From assembly GCA_963930655.1 (NCBI GenBank), contig OZ005620.1:2247001-2311000 (forward strand): 64,000 bases of DNA. The letters are read 5' to 3'. This DNA comes from Myrica gale (lineage: Eukaryota > Streptophyta > Magnoliopsida > Fagales > Myricaceae). The notes below the pieces were generated by a model that did no database searches, was not told the origin of the DNA, and was given only the letters and a program-made list of their open reading frames with translations. A program made the position numbers and the translations under genes. Below are positions 1 through 11,956 of this stretch, one piece after another (within the stretch, counting starts at the first letter, position 1; the number at the start of each line of letters is the position of its first letter).

Positions 1-3000
1 ATAGCGTACTGAAGAGCATATTATTCATTTTTTCTTATCTCGTTTCTCATTTTCAATGGTAGAGTTATCACTTGGTAAATATAGTGTTGATGCTGATAGC
101 GTACTGAAGCTGCTTTTGCTACTGCTAGGATTAAAGTTAGTGGTTTTCTTGAAGCACCTGAAGTTCGTCATGCATGGCTTGCTGCCAACAAGCTTGAGTA
201 ACGGCCTGAGAATAAGAATGAGGAACAGGAACATGATCGAGAGTGGCAGTAAATAAGGTAGAAGAAAAACCATACCAATCCGGAGCACGGGACACACGAG
301 TGAAGCGTCGAGGTAAAGGATCCACTGGATCAGATCGCGGAGCAGTATCAGGAAGGGGCGCTGATGGTGAACGACAACGATGATAGAGAAGCCCAGGCTT
401 AAAACGTTCAACAGACAAAGGCAGATCATCGAAAGCAGGGAGAAGAGCAAGAGAAGAATCAGAAGAAACATGAGACTGAAAGAAATATTGGTTTTCAAAG
501 AAAATCACATTCCTAGATATCCGAAACTTATGAGAATGAGCGTCATAACAGACAAAACCTTTCTGGGTAGTACTATAACCCATAAAGGCACACTGGACGG
601 ACTGAGCAGCAAGCTTGTGACGATCAATAGGTGGAAGATGAACAAAGCAAACACACCCAAAAGTATGAAGAGAATGAATGATACTCAAGAGAAACACCAA
701 ATAAACGAAAATAAGGAGTGTCAAATTAGAGTAGCTGTTGGCAAACGATTAATCAAATAAACAGCAGAAGATAAAGCTTCAACCCAAAACTGAGCTTCAA
801 CCCAAAACTGAGGAGGCACAGAAGAGTCAAGCAACAGAGTACGCACCACATCTAATAAGTGAAGATTCTTACGTTCAGCCACACCATTTTGCTGTGGAGT
901 GTAAGGACAGGAACATTGTGAAATAATACCTTTCTGCTGGAGATAAGTCTGAAAGGAATGAGACATATACTCCCCACCGGAATCAGAGTGTAACGTTTTT
1001 ATACAAGAGCCAAATTGAGTCTCAACAAATGCAACAAATGTTTGGAAAACAGAACACTTCAGCATTTGAACGGAGAAAATATACCCAAGTGAATCGACTA
1101 TAGTCATCGATAAAAGTCACAAAATACCGATATTGACCATGAGAAATAACATGACTCACACCCCAAACATCAGTATGAATAAGCTCAAAACAAGTAGAAG
1201 AACGACTACCATTAGTAGGAAAAGGTAAAATCTTACTTTTCCCAAGACGCAAGTGACACAATCAAAAGAGACATCAGAAGAAGAAAACAAATCTTTATTG
1301 CCCAAAGAACCATGTTTCAAGACAACAGAATTGGGATGTCCCAATTTCTTATGCCAGACCTCACTACTATTGGTTGTAGCTGTACAAGCAAGAGAAACAA
1401 CAGCAGGATTAGAAAATTGTAGAGGAAATAAACGTCCCAATTTAGGCCCCTTCGCGATCACCGTCCCCGACACCTGATCCTGCACAAGACACCAACCACG
1501 AGAAAAATGAACATCACAATTATTATCAACCAATTGACCAACATAAATCCAACTGGTAGATAAGCTGGGAGTGACGAAAACGTTGCCAAACGATGAGCCC
1601 AAGTTACCAACAGCAGTGATAGGAAGAGTCCTGCCATCGACAATCTGAATATGTTGCCCACCGCCATATTTACGAACACCACGAAGACTCGTCACACTAC
1701 CAGTCATATGATTTGAGGCACCCGAATCAACAATCCAAGAGGAAGTAGGGTTAGGACCTGTACCTTGCAAGCCTAAAGCAGAGAGAATCATCTGTTGTAC
1801 CATGACTGGTGTGAGAACGTAGGAAGCAGTGTCTACAGGGGTAGGGGTGGCAGAGGAAGAAGACTGAACATTAGCTTGAAAAGCTTGAGATTGTTGATTA
1901 TGGGGTCGCACTCGACAATCTTTAATAAAATGGCCCGCCTTCTTATAATAGTTACAAACTTTCTTAGGACAATTACGGGCAATGTGCCCATACCCCTTGC
2001 AGCTGAAACACATCCGGTGATCCTTCTCTTTCTCATGTGCAGCATAAGCGACATTGATTGTCGTAGAAGGAATGGTCTCAGAATTTATATTCAGCTGCGT
2101 GGCTAACCGCTGTTCTTCACGTAATAATTCCCCCAAACAGACACCCAAAGAAGGAACCGGATCACGATTCAATAAACCGGCTCGTACAGTTTCAAATTCA
2201 GGACGAAGCTTCATGAGAGATTGATCTCGTTAACTCTTAGCATGAATCGCTTGAAGAGCCGCGAGTGCCGTCGATGGAACTTTAGCATGAACAATGCTAG
2301 AGTACTCGCTTCAGAGATTAAGAAAACCAGAGTAAAATTGTGCAATTGGCAAATTACCTTGACAGTAATTCGCAAGTTCCAACTCTAATTGAAACTTTCG
2401 GGCACTATTGTCTTGATGATAAATGCGCTGAAGATAGTTCCACATCCCCTTGGCAGTCGTAAAACAACGAAGATTGGTGACAAGATGAGGCTCAAGGGAT
2501 CCCAACAACCAAGAAACAACTTTAGCATCCCGGGTTTCCCATTGAGCCAGCTCCTTGGCCTCAGTGGGAACCTTTGCAGAATCATCAATATGACCCCACA
2601 ATTCCTTTCCCTTCAAAAACATCTTAAACTGAAACTCCCAAGTGGAGTAGTTTTTGCCAGTAAAACACAATAATATTTTCGCCAGACATGATAAAACAGC
2701 AACGTAAAAGGCAAAAGAGAGTCCAAGCAAAAATAAGTCCAAAACTCAAAAGGCCACAACAATGTAAAAGACAAAGAAAGGCCAAACAGCAAATAGAAGC
2801 CCAAACAGATTTGCAATCCACTAATAACAGCCCTCGATTCACGCCAACCCAATAGAATTCACAGGTGCAGCCCAGGTCCTAAGACACGCCAACATCCAAA
2901 GAAAGCCTAAACAGAAACAAGTCTAAGCCCAAATAAAATTGAAGCCCAGCGCCACTCCAAATCAGCCAACTTGAAGAAACCGTCTTCCCCAACACACCGA

Positions 3001-3681
3001 AATTCCAAATCGATCGCAACCCAGCCACCAAAAAGATCACACCCGATCCCTACAACCACCACAGAAGCTGCCGACAACCTCTACAGCCACCACAGAAATG
3101 CCCGATAACCACGAAAACCACCCAGAAGCACCGCAACCCACCAAGAAGAGATCCAAGCCACTGCCTACATCCACCGAAGCGACAAAAACCAAGGAGAAGA
3201 AGCCCAAGTTTCTGCCGACAACCACCGAAAGAGAGATGGTACTGAGAAACTCCTACAACAGCCAGAAACGACACACACCCGACAGACACGGTGAGTTGCA
3301 GAACACCCCTGAGAACCAGAAAAGAAAACACTCAAATTGGTTTGTAACCTCACACACCAAAAACCCTTTCTACAAGTGTCGTCGAAAATTGCGAACACAA
3401 GACCAACAAAGAAACAAAATTTAGAATAGGCTCTGATACCATGACAAATTTGGTCTGAATGCCTCTTTCCCTGAGGAACTTCTCTATTTATAGAAAAAAT
3501 GTATACAAGAATTGCTAGAAATAAAATCACGTTACAAGAAAAGGAAATAACTATACAAAGAAATATACTACGTTATTCCATATGTACGATCAACCTATAA
3601 GGAAGGAAATATTTGAGAATAAATCTCTAAAAATAAATCGTCTAAAATCTCGCACCATATCTCCGTATATCTCTGTTAACA
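1..3681 (-). mobile_element. Ty1/copia LTR retrotransposon, broken
   Basis: A copia-type fossil read on the minus strand. From its 5' end it shows an LTR (3442-3681), a primer binding site complementary to initiator-Met tRNA (3429-3441), a leader, a gag region (about 2311-2742 and 1900-2214) with CCHC zinc knuckles, a protease motif (DSGASNHM, near 1715), a GAG-pre-integrase motif (WHKKLGHPN, near 1350), the integrase core (about 730-1260) and the first residues of reverse transcriptase near 150-240. The order protease, integrase, reverse transcriptase marks copia rather than gypsy. The rest of reverse transcriptase, RNase H and the 3' LTR are not seen in this window. It is broken, with several breaks, and is not recent. 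Its 3' boundary near the left edge is uncertain. Confidence 0.9.
3442..3681 (-). repeat. 5' LTR of the copia element
   Basis: A 240-bp stretch that, on the minus strand, starts TGTTA, ends TGTCA, and is followed at once by the primer binding site TGGTATCAGAGCC (3429-3441). The short inverted ends TGTTA/TGTCA and the adjacent site fix both borders. The partner LTR is outside the window or lost, so LTR divergence cannot be used for dating. Confidence 0.75.
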
Positions 3682-4983
3682 ATGCTCTCATACTATGATT
3701 GCCCCATGGTCCTATGTTGTTGCCCTATGTTCAGTTGATAATTTTTCTTCCTGCTCCAGTTACTTCATTATATTCAAGGTTGGTGATATAATCCACTGGG
3801 AAAGGAAACGAATCTGCTGCCAATCAACGATTGTGCTTTATGAGTAGATAGATCTCTGATGAGTTTGCTAGTAGATTCTTAAATGGATACTTATCCTACA
3901 TCAGGTTTAGCTCTACAGAGATCAGTGTTACTGTCTTACAATGTTCGGATGTTGATTGCCCCATCTACTCTCTGTGTGACTGACGTGTGGAAAGAAAAAA
4001 ACAAGTAACATGTCGACCACTTTTTACAGCTTGCAAGCTAAGGTTGGGCTACAGCTTTGAGCTTTAAGCGGGGGGACACTAACTATAAGATCATATTGAT
4101 TTCAAGTTAAGGTCCGCTGAGCTGGAGCTCCAGCTACTATGACTATACTTAGCTAGCCAAGCCAGTGTCAAACACATCATTTGATTCATGAGCCAAGCTA
4201 GTTGAAGTAACTATTCACAAAGTGATTTGAGCCTTGAGTTAAGTTCAAGCTGTTTTCCAAACTTACCAAGCTGGAGCTGAAGCATCCCCTTGGCTCAGCT
4301 TGTTTGTGGTCCTAGAGGGTGCAATTATTTCTAGCTTATTGGCAGTCTGGCCGATAGAACAATTGTTGTTGAGAATGTGCTAGTTCTTAGTTGAATGGGA
4401 TACAAGTATTATATGAAATCAGTGCATAGAAGTCTAATAAGAATTATAAACATAGAGATCGAAGACAATTCTTGGGGAGGGCAACCAAATTTAATCATGG
4501 AAGTCACCGATGAAGACAAGTGTGATAGTAAGTGACCACGATGTTGATATCAGTATGCCAGGGACAAATTGGTCTCCTTTATAAATTTGTACTTGAGCCG
4601 TGTTTTTCTTTATTTCAAAAGGAATTGGTATTGTCCTTGGAAAGAAGTTCCTGTCTGGAAGTTAAGAGTATCATAGAAGGTTTAGGATGGATGATAGCTT
4701 GGTTACTATTAGGTGTTACAAGGAGGTTGGGGGGTTGATTTACCTTGGCAATCTATACAGCAAAAGTTCTGGCTAAGGTGGCTTTTTGTGATGCATGTTT
4801 GACTTTGTCCATGATATGGTGCTGAAATGAACTTTGTTGTTTCTCATCATGATATATGTTTGCCTTTGTTCATGATATTGTTCTGTATTGGATGAACTTT
4901 ATTGGCGCGTAAGATTTGCTAAAATATTATTTGTGTCAGCCATGAAATCGACTTCCCCTAAAATTATTACCTTCAATCTGCAG
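3682..4983. other. Noncoding stretch, probable intron
   Basis: No exon of the downstream kinesin gene was recognised here. Around 4020-4310 the sequence is rich in repeated GAGCT/AAGCT words (for example GAGCTGGAGCTCCAGC), a low-complexity style often left by old repeats. If the kinesin gene is whole, this stretch and the copia element are both intron. Confidence 0.45.
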
Positions 4984-6807
4984 AAAAGAATCAGGAGAAG
5001 ATTGTGGAGGCCGGTGGTCTTACATCCTTGTTGATGCTTCTTAGGAGCCCAGCAAATGAGACCATACATAGAGTTGCAGCAGGTGCAATTGCCAATCTTG
5101 CAATGAATAGTATGTTTTGTGTCAATTATTCTGTTGATACTGTAAACTATAGCCACTTTTGGCTGACTATCACTAGTTTTGGTTTGGTTATGATTTGCCT
5201 CATCCGTGCACCTTTTTGTGTCCTATCAGAAACCAACCAGGAGCTCATTATGGCTCAAGGAGGCATTGGTTTGTTGTCAATGATAGCAGCCAACGCTGAG
5301 GATCCTCAGACTCTTCGGATGGTTGCTGGAGCCATTGCAAATCTTTGTGGGAATGGTAAACTGCCTGAACTGTTCCAATGTTGATTTGCCCGAAAATTTG
5401 TTAGCTATGTTTTTTAAGGGAGATCTTTCAAAGTTTAAATTGTTGATTGGTGCAAGGTTAATGGACTTTGCTGACAATTGAACAAATTAAATAACCTGTT
5501 GACTATAGTTTGGGGATACGTTGGGACCTGCTCCTCATGTATCCTTTTTCTGTTTTGCATGTCAAGGTCAGATGAAAAGAGATGGGCCATATTTTAGAAA
5601 CCAGCTTCATCCGACTGTTATTATATTTCCAGTTATTGTTGTTCATTTTTGTTGCCTAGTGATGTCATCTTAAGGTCTTAATCACATAAGGATGTAAGGT
5701 AGTTTAGTATGGCAGCAAGTCTAAAAATGAATATAATTACTTCTGAAGTTCAACCGATCTTTGTATTCTTCTGAGGTTCTTCTCTAGTAAACTGCCTATG
5801 AAATGTGATAGCGACCCTTTCATATCTAATACAACAAAATTTTCGTTAATTTTCAGAAAAGAAAGATTGACTAATTGACACTGGTCTTTCAACTTGAAAC
5901 TATGGTAGATCCATCTTTCTCTGAACACAATGGTTTGTGGAATGCAAATAAGGGCATTTGTCCTCTGGGATGTGATAGTAGTCCTGTTACCCACTAAAAA
6001 GTCCATTTTCAGCTAGTCCTTTGATTGGCAGCTTGCTGCCACTAACCAGTGTCATATTGCATCATCCAGATAAGTTACAGGTGAAACTACGAGGTGAAGG
6101 AGGTATCCAAGCATTGCTAGGAATGGTCAGATGCAAACATCCTGATGTTCTTGCACAAGTTGCCCGTGGAATAGCAAATTTTGCCAAATGCGAGTCAAGA
6201 GCATCTACCCAAGGTGAAAGCTTGTGAAGATTCCTCATGTTCTTGCTGCTGCTCTGCTTGACATGTGATAGACAATAACTACCATCATTATTCTTAGGAA
6301 TTATTTCATAAGATTTCTTGTGAACGTTTTGATTAAAATTGCTGGTGTACTCAAGTTATACCTGTTATTTTAATGGACCATGTGGTCTGAAGTTATCCTT
6401 TTTATCTGAGTTCAACTGGATCTTTTATGTTGTAGGAACTAAGACCGGAATATCACTTCTAATTGAGGATGGTGCACTTTCATGGATTGTTCAGAATGCT
6501 AACAATGACGCCTCACCAATCAGGCGTCATACTGAGCTTGCACTCTGTCATCTAGCACAACATGGTATGGTTGCCTTCAACTGTATTTGAACAAGTTAAG
6601 TTCCCATTAAATGCTTCCTGAGAAGGCTTAAATTACTTCATTTCAGAAGCAAATGCAAAAGACATGATAAGTGGAGGTCCCTTGTGGGAGCTGCTCCGTA
6701 TCACACGAGACTGTTCTCGAGAAGACATAAGGACCCTTGCACATCGAACATTAACTTCCAGCCCTGCATTCCAGGCTGAAATGAGGCGTTTAAGAATAGA
6801 ATACTGA
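4984..6807 (+). CDS. Armadillo-repeat kinesin (ARK1/ARK2-type), 3' exons only
   Basis: Exons read by eye: 4984-5109, 5230-5355, 6070-6213, 6436-6564 and 6647-6807 (stop TGA 6805-6807), giving 228 residues. The first four exons are multiples of three with the same phase, about one ARM repeat each. Diagnostic strings are VAAGAIANLAMN, MVAGAIANLCGN, LAQVARGIANFAKCESRA, HTELALCHLAQHE and SREDIRTLAHRTL, which follow the C-terminus of plant ARK1/ARK2 kinesins. In that family an N-terminal motor walks on microtubules and the C-terminal ARM repeats bind partners; members act in root-hair and cytoplasmic microtubule dynamics. Motor and coiled-coil exons are not in the window; a copia remnant lies upstream. 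Either the element sits in an intron of a long gene or this is a severed 3' fragment. The exons themselves are free of stops and keep good splice sites, which favours function. Confidence 0.85.
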
Positions 6808-7985
6808 TAAACTTGTGTGAAGCAGCTGAAGTGCTAATAGCAAACTAAGTAGAACTGATCCCAGCTAGAAGGATTGGTCTTTCTAAGGTAACCAAGTAAA
6901 TGCTTTGACCATTCTGCTGTCAGCAATATTTGCCAAAGTTTTGTTATTAGTGGGGCATGCTTGGGTTGTAGTCCTTCCATGAAGTTGATTACACGTGAGA
7001 ACTCAAATTTGTGAAGCATATGAGTTGGGTAATCTGATCCATATTCAACCAAGCATGACCATCTCATGTTAGCTTTGAATTCCAATGTAAATTGATTTGT
7101 ACATGAAATGATTAGGGAGAAAATGAGAAAAAAAAGAAGGAAAACAAACAGTAGTTGTGTATGTATTGATTTTATTCCGTTATGCTTTTGCCTTTTTTCC
7201 TAACTTGTCAATTTATTCGCCATTCTTTTACTGGTTCTGATATTTAAGCTTCCATGAGATGCTTCCTGCATAAATTCTACCATCACTTCTGTGGATATTG
7301 GAACTGTGGTAAACTTTCAAAGTATATTCTTTATTGCCATTGAGGATTAATTGACACAAAGTCCTCATAAAATGAGACTTTGGCCATTGAAACCGAGATA
7401 TAACTTTTTGCTACGTGGTTATTAAAAGTACTGTACTGAAGAGAGATTAATGTCTGCAACCACCTCCGTAAGAAAGAATCAGCAGCTTCGTGTTTAGTTT
7501 GGAGAGGTCCTTTCCCAGCTTTTACGGTTACGGTTGGGGTCAAGAACCGAGCCATCCATGTTGCGGGCCTGTGCAATACAAGCATAAATGTGGACAGCAA
7601 TGTTAAACTTCATATAGTGGGTTGTAGAGCAACATACACTTTACGTTTATCTGATTATTCGAGAGCATTTTCTCCACTGCTCAACTTTTTATCTGTGAAA
7701 AGCACACCTTGGGGATGAAACTCACAAGAGAACGTTTTTTGCTTTTTTTTTTCAAACCCTATTCACAAGATATGTACGAGTAGCTCGGCTCCAGCTAGTG
7801 ACAACAACCGACAGACGAACTTAAGAAAAGCGATATTGACAACCTAACTAGAATGCTCTATTGTTAAATAACGCCTTCTGAATTGATCGGATTTCGGAAG
7901 CGCACAACCTCTTGCATGTTCTTCTTAGGACAACGCTAGGAACTCATAGTATATATAGCTCCTCTATTCCTACATTTCCTTAGTT
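6808..7985. other. 3' UTR and spacer after the kinesin gene
   Basis: AT-rich, no protein-coding potential recognised. The first few hundred bases are probably 3' UTR of the kinesin gene. Short open frames on the minus strand at 6834-7085 and 7331-7600 match nothing I know. Confidence 0.4.
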
Positions 7986-8032
7986 ATTCTTGTGAGAACC
8001 CAGTTTAAAAAAAAGGAGAGGTTTTGACAAAG

Positions 8033-8092
8033 GCTGGAGCCGAACTCCAGACCTGAGGTTTTAACAAGAGAAGACCACTAGGCCAGGCGCGC
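8033..8092 (-). other. tRNA-like Pol III module 1 inside the solo LTR
   Basis: On the minus strand there is an A-box-like TGGCCTAGTGG (8075-8085), then a perfect 5-bp T-arm-like stem CTGGA/TCCAG around loop GTTCGGC (8034-8050) in place of a B box. The spacing is tRNA-like, but no acceptor stem or anticodon arm could be drawn, so this is not called a tRNA gene. Confidence 0.5.
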
Positions 8093-8159
8093 GACTTGTT
8101 AGTTTATACGCAGTTGAATATATTTAAAGGTTAACAACTTTATTTCGAAAAATATGTCA

Positions 8160-8222
8160 CGCGGGGATTCGAACCCAGGCGCTGGGGGATGGAAAAACGC
8201 AGCTGGACCACTGAGGCGCGCG
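8160..8222 (-). other. tRNA-like Pol III module 2 inside the solo LTR
   Basis: On the minus strand an A-box-like GCCTCAGTGGTCC (8205-8217) is followed by a canonical B box GGTTCGAATCC (8165-8175). Like module 1 it is preceded by GCGCGCCT, so the two may be old duplicates. It does not fold into a full tRNA by eye. Confidence 0.5.
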
Positions 8223-9569
8223 TGCGCACTTATTTTTTTTAATGAAACTTTATTTTATTTAAACACGTTTTGTCCGAATTTGATTTTTAAGTAAAACGGT
8301 GTGTTTTAATCTTCTTCTTCCCCAAACTTTGGAATCTTGATTCTTCGCCCTAACCGCCGTTTTCAACCCTTCAGTTTCTCTCTCATCAAAATCTCTCTCT
8401 CTCTCTTCGATTTCTCATCCGTTTTAGCACCCTTTCGACTGATTTTCGTGGCCTTTCAACTCCATTGTGAGGATATTGACGTTTTCTCAATAAATCAATC
8501 GATTTATGGTGGTTAATGGAGGATTTCGAAAGGACAACGATTTGGGGTTGTTACACTTTGATTCGGGCTATAAAAGGGACATTCCGCTCACAGATTATTC
8601 ACACCTCTCAAACGTGAATTCTCTATCATTTTTGAGATCTCATTCTCTCTCTTTCTCTCTAGGTCAATTTCGGCCATTGTTGAGTTTCTCGATTTTCTTC
8701 AGTTCTTTTGGGTCGCTGCAATACGTGGATTTTAGAGCGGTTCGATTATCGAAGCAAATTGGGTAAGCGGAGCTACTATATTGTTTCTTGAAAAAATTAT
8801 GAACACGTTTTCATAAACGATTTTGTGGAAAATATTTTATTGAAAGTTTATGTTATTCTGAAACAAAATGTGGAATTTTATAAGACATACTAATATTGTT
8901 TATATGACTGTTCTGAATTATTTCTCAAAGATTATGTATTCTGCTGAACATCATTTCTGATTTTGAATCTGAGTTCTGATATTATATATTATATTTTTTT
9001 TCAAACCCTGAGGCGATGTTCTGTTACTGATTACTGCTGTTGTTGATACCAATTCATTACTGATTACTGGTGCGCTCATTCTTCGGATTGGTTTCTGTGT
9101 GGATTTCTCCCTAGTGCACACTTAACGTACATGGCTAAGTCTTAGTACGGCAAACTCCACTTACTGTTGGCTTAATTCGGTTTGGTTGTCGGTTAAGTCG
9201 TTGCACAACCCTGCCACAGGGGTCAATGTGGCTTACTGTTGATGCCAAAGAGGATTTTCTGAAAAGCTATTTTATTTTCTGTATTTCTGCTCACTGAATT
9301 GAGTATTATTTTCAAAGAAAAGAATATATGTTTTTATTCTCTGCTTACTGAGTTGTCGTACTCACTCCGTTTTATTTTTTTATTTTCAGAGATTGCTCAG
9401 AGATTGAACCTAGAGAGCATGTGGACGGGATAGATGAGAGCATCATTATGAATTTTAATTTGTTCAAGTTTATGTTTTGAAACAGTATCGTTATATTATG
9501 TTTTGTTTCGAATAAATGTGATAAATTTCTTTTATTTATTTATGCTGATTTTTGGGGCGTAACAATTCT

Positions 9570-11032
9570 CCCACGAAAGCTCAGATCACTGAGCTATCAA
9601 TGCACGTTCGCCTCGGGTTTGGATTTTTTTGCAAAGAAGAAAAAGGGTCATCATTGTTTCTTAATGTTTCTTGAAAATGATAAATAATCCTCGAACGAGT
9701 TATACACATTTTGTTGGGCTTTGACATCCAACCCTGAGAATGACAGTTACGATAAACTCGACCAGACGTCGATGGCACTGATCCCTGTTCAAGACAGAAG
9801 CAATGCCTTCGTTCATATAGAACCATGGAACTTGTACTCTCTATAGACTTGCTGGAGATGGACGTGGATCAAGATGAGTTCTACTATATATCTTTTGGAG
9901 CAAAAATTTCTCGGCCTGTTTAAAGCTTCTACGCCGAAGCAAAATAATGCAACGCGATAAAAGCCCAAAAGACATGTTCTATTTAAGACCCTAAACTGAA
10001 TCGAAATGACATAAAACTAGAATTCTGGCCGAAGGCTAAACAAAGGTTTTAAGGAGTTTCGATACAGAGAATCTGAACTGGGTTCGGCTTGAACCATTTA
10101 TAGGGTTGAAATTCTTTTCCCGGGAAGTCTAGGCTTGAAATTCGAAGAGCTATCGAATATGTTATTTCCTGAAGTCGAGAGAGGGAAAGAGAGAGACAGA
10201 GAGAGGAGCTATAACGCTCGAGGGCACTTTGTTGTCGTGGTTGTTGTTGCTGGTGGTGTTTTTTGCCTCGAAAAGCAGCTTGATCAGAACAGTGCACATG
10301 TAAACCAGCCCCCCAAATATTTTCATGTCCCCGTATATTAGAAACCTCTCGTTGCAACTCTCTAGAAAGAAAGAAGCCCATACCTCATTTCCTTCTCGTA
10401 AACAGTTTGGCAATGTCACTCGAATTGAGACCGTCGACGTTTTAATGAACCCTCCTTTGTCATCGCCATCATTTCCTTCGTTCTACCAACAGACATAATT
10501 GTGATATCATATGTTCCTCTTTCTTTCTAAATGCTTCATAAAATAGTACTCCTAGATAATTAATTTGTTAGCGGAGATAAGTGAGTAATATAAGGATCTT
10601 TCACCGGCAGAATAGGGTTCTGTAATTGAATGGCTACTCAATGTGTGAAGGGACGATACATAGTAGCTTCAATACAACACTTGGGGTAAGAAAGTATCGA
10701 TCTAATTAACTACATTTTCTGGCAGCTCTTGTTCTAATTATGCTTCTAGCTAGCTAGCTAGTTTCTTCTGCTACATGAAAAGAACTGCAGCTGTTATTTC
10801 AATAACATCAAACTGATCATTCCAAGAATCCATGAATTTACAGTCCTTTCAGTCAACTTGTAAACACATCATCATCTAACGATAAAATGCGAAATGGAAA
10901 ACTAACCAGAAGAAACAACAAAGACTTCATGCAATGCTCAACAACCAAACTTTCCTAGCTACAAAGTTGGTGGTATCTTGGCTCAAGCTGATCAATTTGG
11001 AAGTGAAAACCTGGTATGACCATCAAAGCTGA
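9570..11032. other. Spacer downstream of the AHL gene
   Basis: No gene recognised. A GAGA-rich purine tract lies at 10177-10206. The minus-strand open frames at 9581-9826 and 10049-10419 have no recognisable domain. The last part is probably 3' UTR of the AHL gene. Confidence 0.4.
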
Positions 11033-11956
11033 TCAGTATGGAGGGCGACCAGTAGCGTTAGCCCAGTATGCCTCAGCTGGCAATTGAATGGAGTTTAGAA
11101 GATTAGGCGGTAACCCATGAAAAAGAGGCGCATTTGCATCCCCCAAAAGCTGTTGCTGCTGTTGTTGCTGATGTTGCTGCTGCTGCTGACCAACCGCACC
11201 TGGCGACCCAATTGTACCCCCTTGCATTGGCAGCGGAGGCTCCTCCTCTTCTAGAGGAAGCCTTTCATATGCAGCGTTACTAAATGAGGCTGCCATAAGC
11301 ACAACCGGTCCGGATGCAATTAATGTCCCAACAACACTACCCCCTACCACCTGGCCTTGTCCTCCTGCCAAATATATAGTCAAGCCTGTTGCGGCAGGTG
11401 GTGCTGGTGGTGGAAGGAATGACCCGGCTAGAGATAAGATCTCGAACCGCCCGTGTAAAGTCACGATTGCACCTGGTGAGGCCGGCTGCCGTAGAGTGAC
11501 ATTAGTCACTGTGCCAGTCCCGCTCATTATGCAGACCCCTCTCTGGCGTCTTCTGGCAAAGTTAGCAACACTCTCAACAATATCACACCCATCCCCAATT
11601 TCCATTACATGGGTGCGTAGAGCATTGGCGCTGTCACGTGTGATAATGATCGGCGGCTTCGGCTTGTTCTTGGATCCAGCCGGTCTTCCACGGGGTCTTC
11701 TTGTGATCTCTCCTTCTCCAGGACCCATGACTAGTTCGTTCCCTTCACTGTTACTATTGACGTTGTTGATGCTGCTATTGTTGTTTTCATCACGATCGCG
11801 TTTCAGGGGCCGGTTCAGGCCACTGCTACCGCTTTGCTCATCTTCTGAATTTTGTTGTTGATGGTGGAATTGCTGCTGTTGGTGGTGGTGTAGATGAAGA
11901 TCCCTTGTGTGGAAAGGAGGGGGAAGAGAATGGCCATGCGCTGTAACTGGATCCAT
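11033..11956 (-). CDS. AT-hook motif nuclear-localized protein (AHL22/AHL24-like)
   Basis: An intronless frame of 307 residues. I start at the ATG at 11956 because the family begins MDPV; the frame runs three codons further upstream only with a TTG. Residues 20-45 are His/Gln-rich, 87-102 form the AT-hook with the R-G-R-P core that binds the minor groove of AT-rich DNA, and about 115-250 form the PPC/DUF296 domain (GRFEILSL at 169-176, [12 protein letters not shown]), which trimerises and recruits partners. A polyglutamine run follows at 257-269 and the tail ends in TGRPPY. One type-I AT-hook and no introns fit clade-A AHLs, nuclear regulators of hypocotyl growth, flowering and leaf ageing. 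It looks intact. Orthology to AHL22 or AHL24 is from memory of the family. Confidence 0.95.
   Translation of the reverse strand: MDPVTAHGHSLPPPFHTRDLHLHHHQQQQFHHQQQNSEDEQSGSSGLNRPLKRDRDENNNSSINNVNSNSEGNELVMGPGEGEITRRPRGRPAGSKNKPKPPIIITRDSANALRTHVMEIGDGCDIVESVANFARRRQRGVCIMSGTGTVTNVTLRQPASPGAIVTLHGRFEILSLAGSFLPPPAPPAATGLTIYLAGGQGQVVGGSVVGTLIASGPVVLMAASFSNAAYERLPLEEEEPPLPMQGGTIGSPGAVGQQQQQHQQQQQQQLLGDANAPLFHGLPPNLLNSIQLPAEAYWANATGRPPY

Larger units (their letters stand above)
7991..9564 (+). mobile_element. Solo LTR of an LTR retrotransposon, probably Ty3/gypsy
   Basis: A 1574-bp unit that begins TGTGAGAACCC, ends GGGGCGTAACA, and is flanked by a perfect 5-bp duplication ATTCT (7986-7990 and 9565-9569). 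No primer binding site or internal coding sequence adjoins either end, so it is a solo LTR left by recombination between two LTRs. Length and end style suggest Ty3/gypsy, but no coding part is present to prove it. It carries two tRNA-like modules near its left end, listed separately. The exact target duplication argues against great age. Confidence 0.85.

Noticed and set aside
3098-3424. Plus-strand open frame in the copia leader
   Set aside because: It lies between the primer binding site and gag on the opposite strand and has no known domain.
8160-8222. A true tRNA gene
   Set aside because: A and B boxes are present, but no acceptor stem or anticodon arm can be paired.
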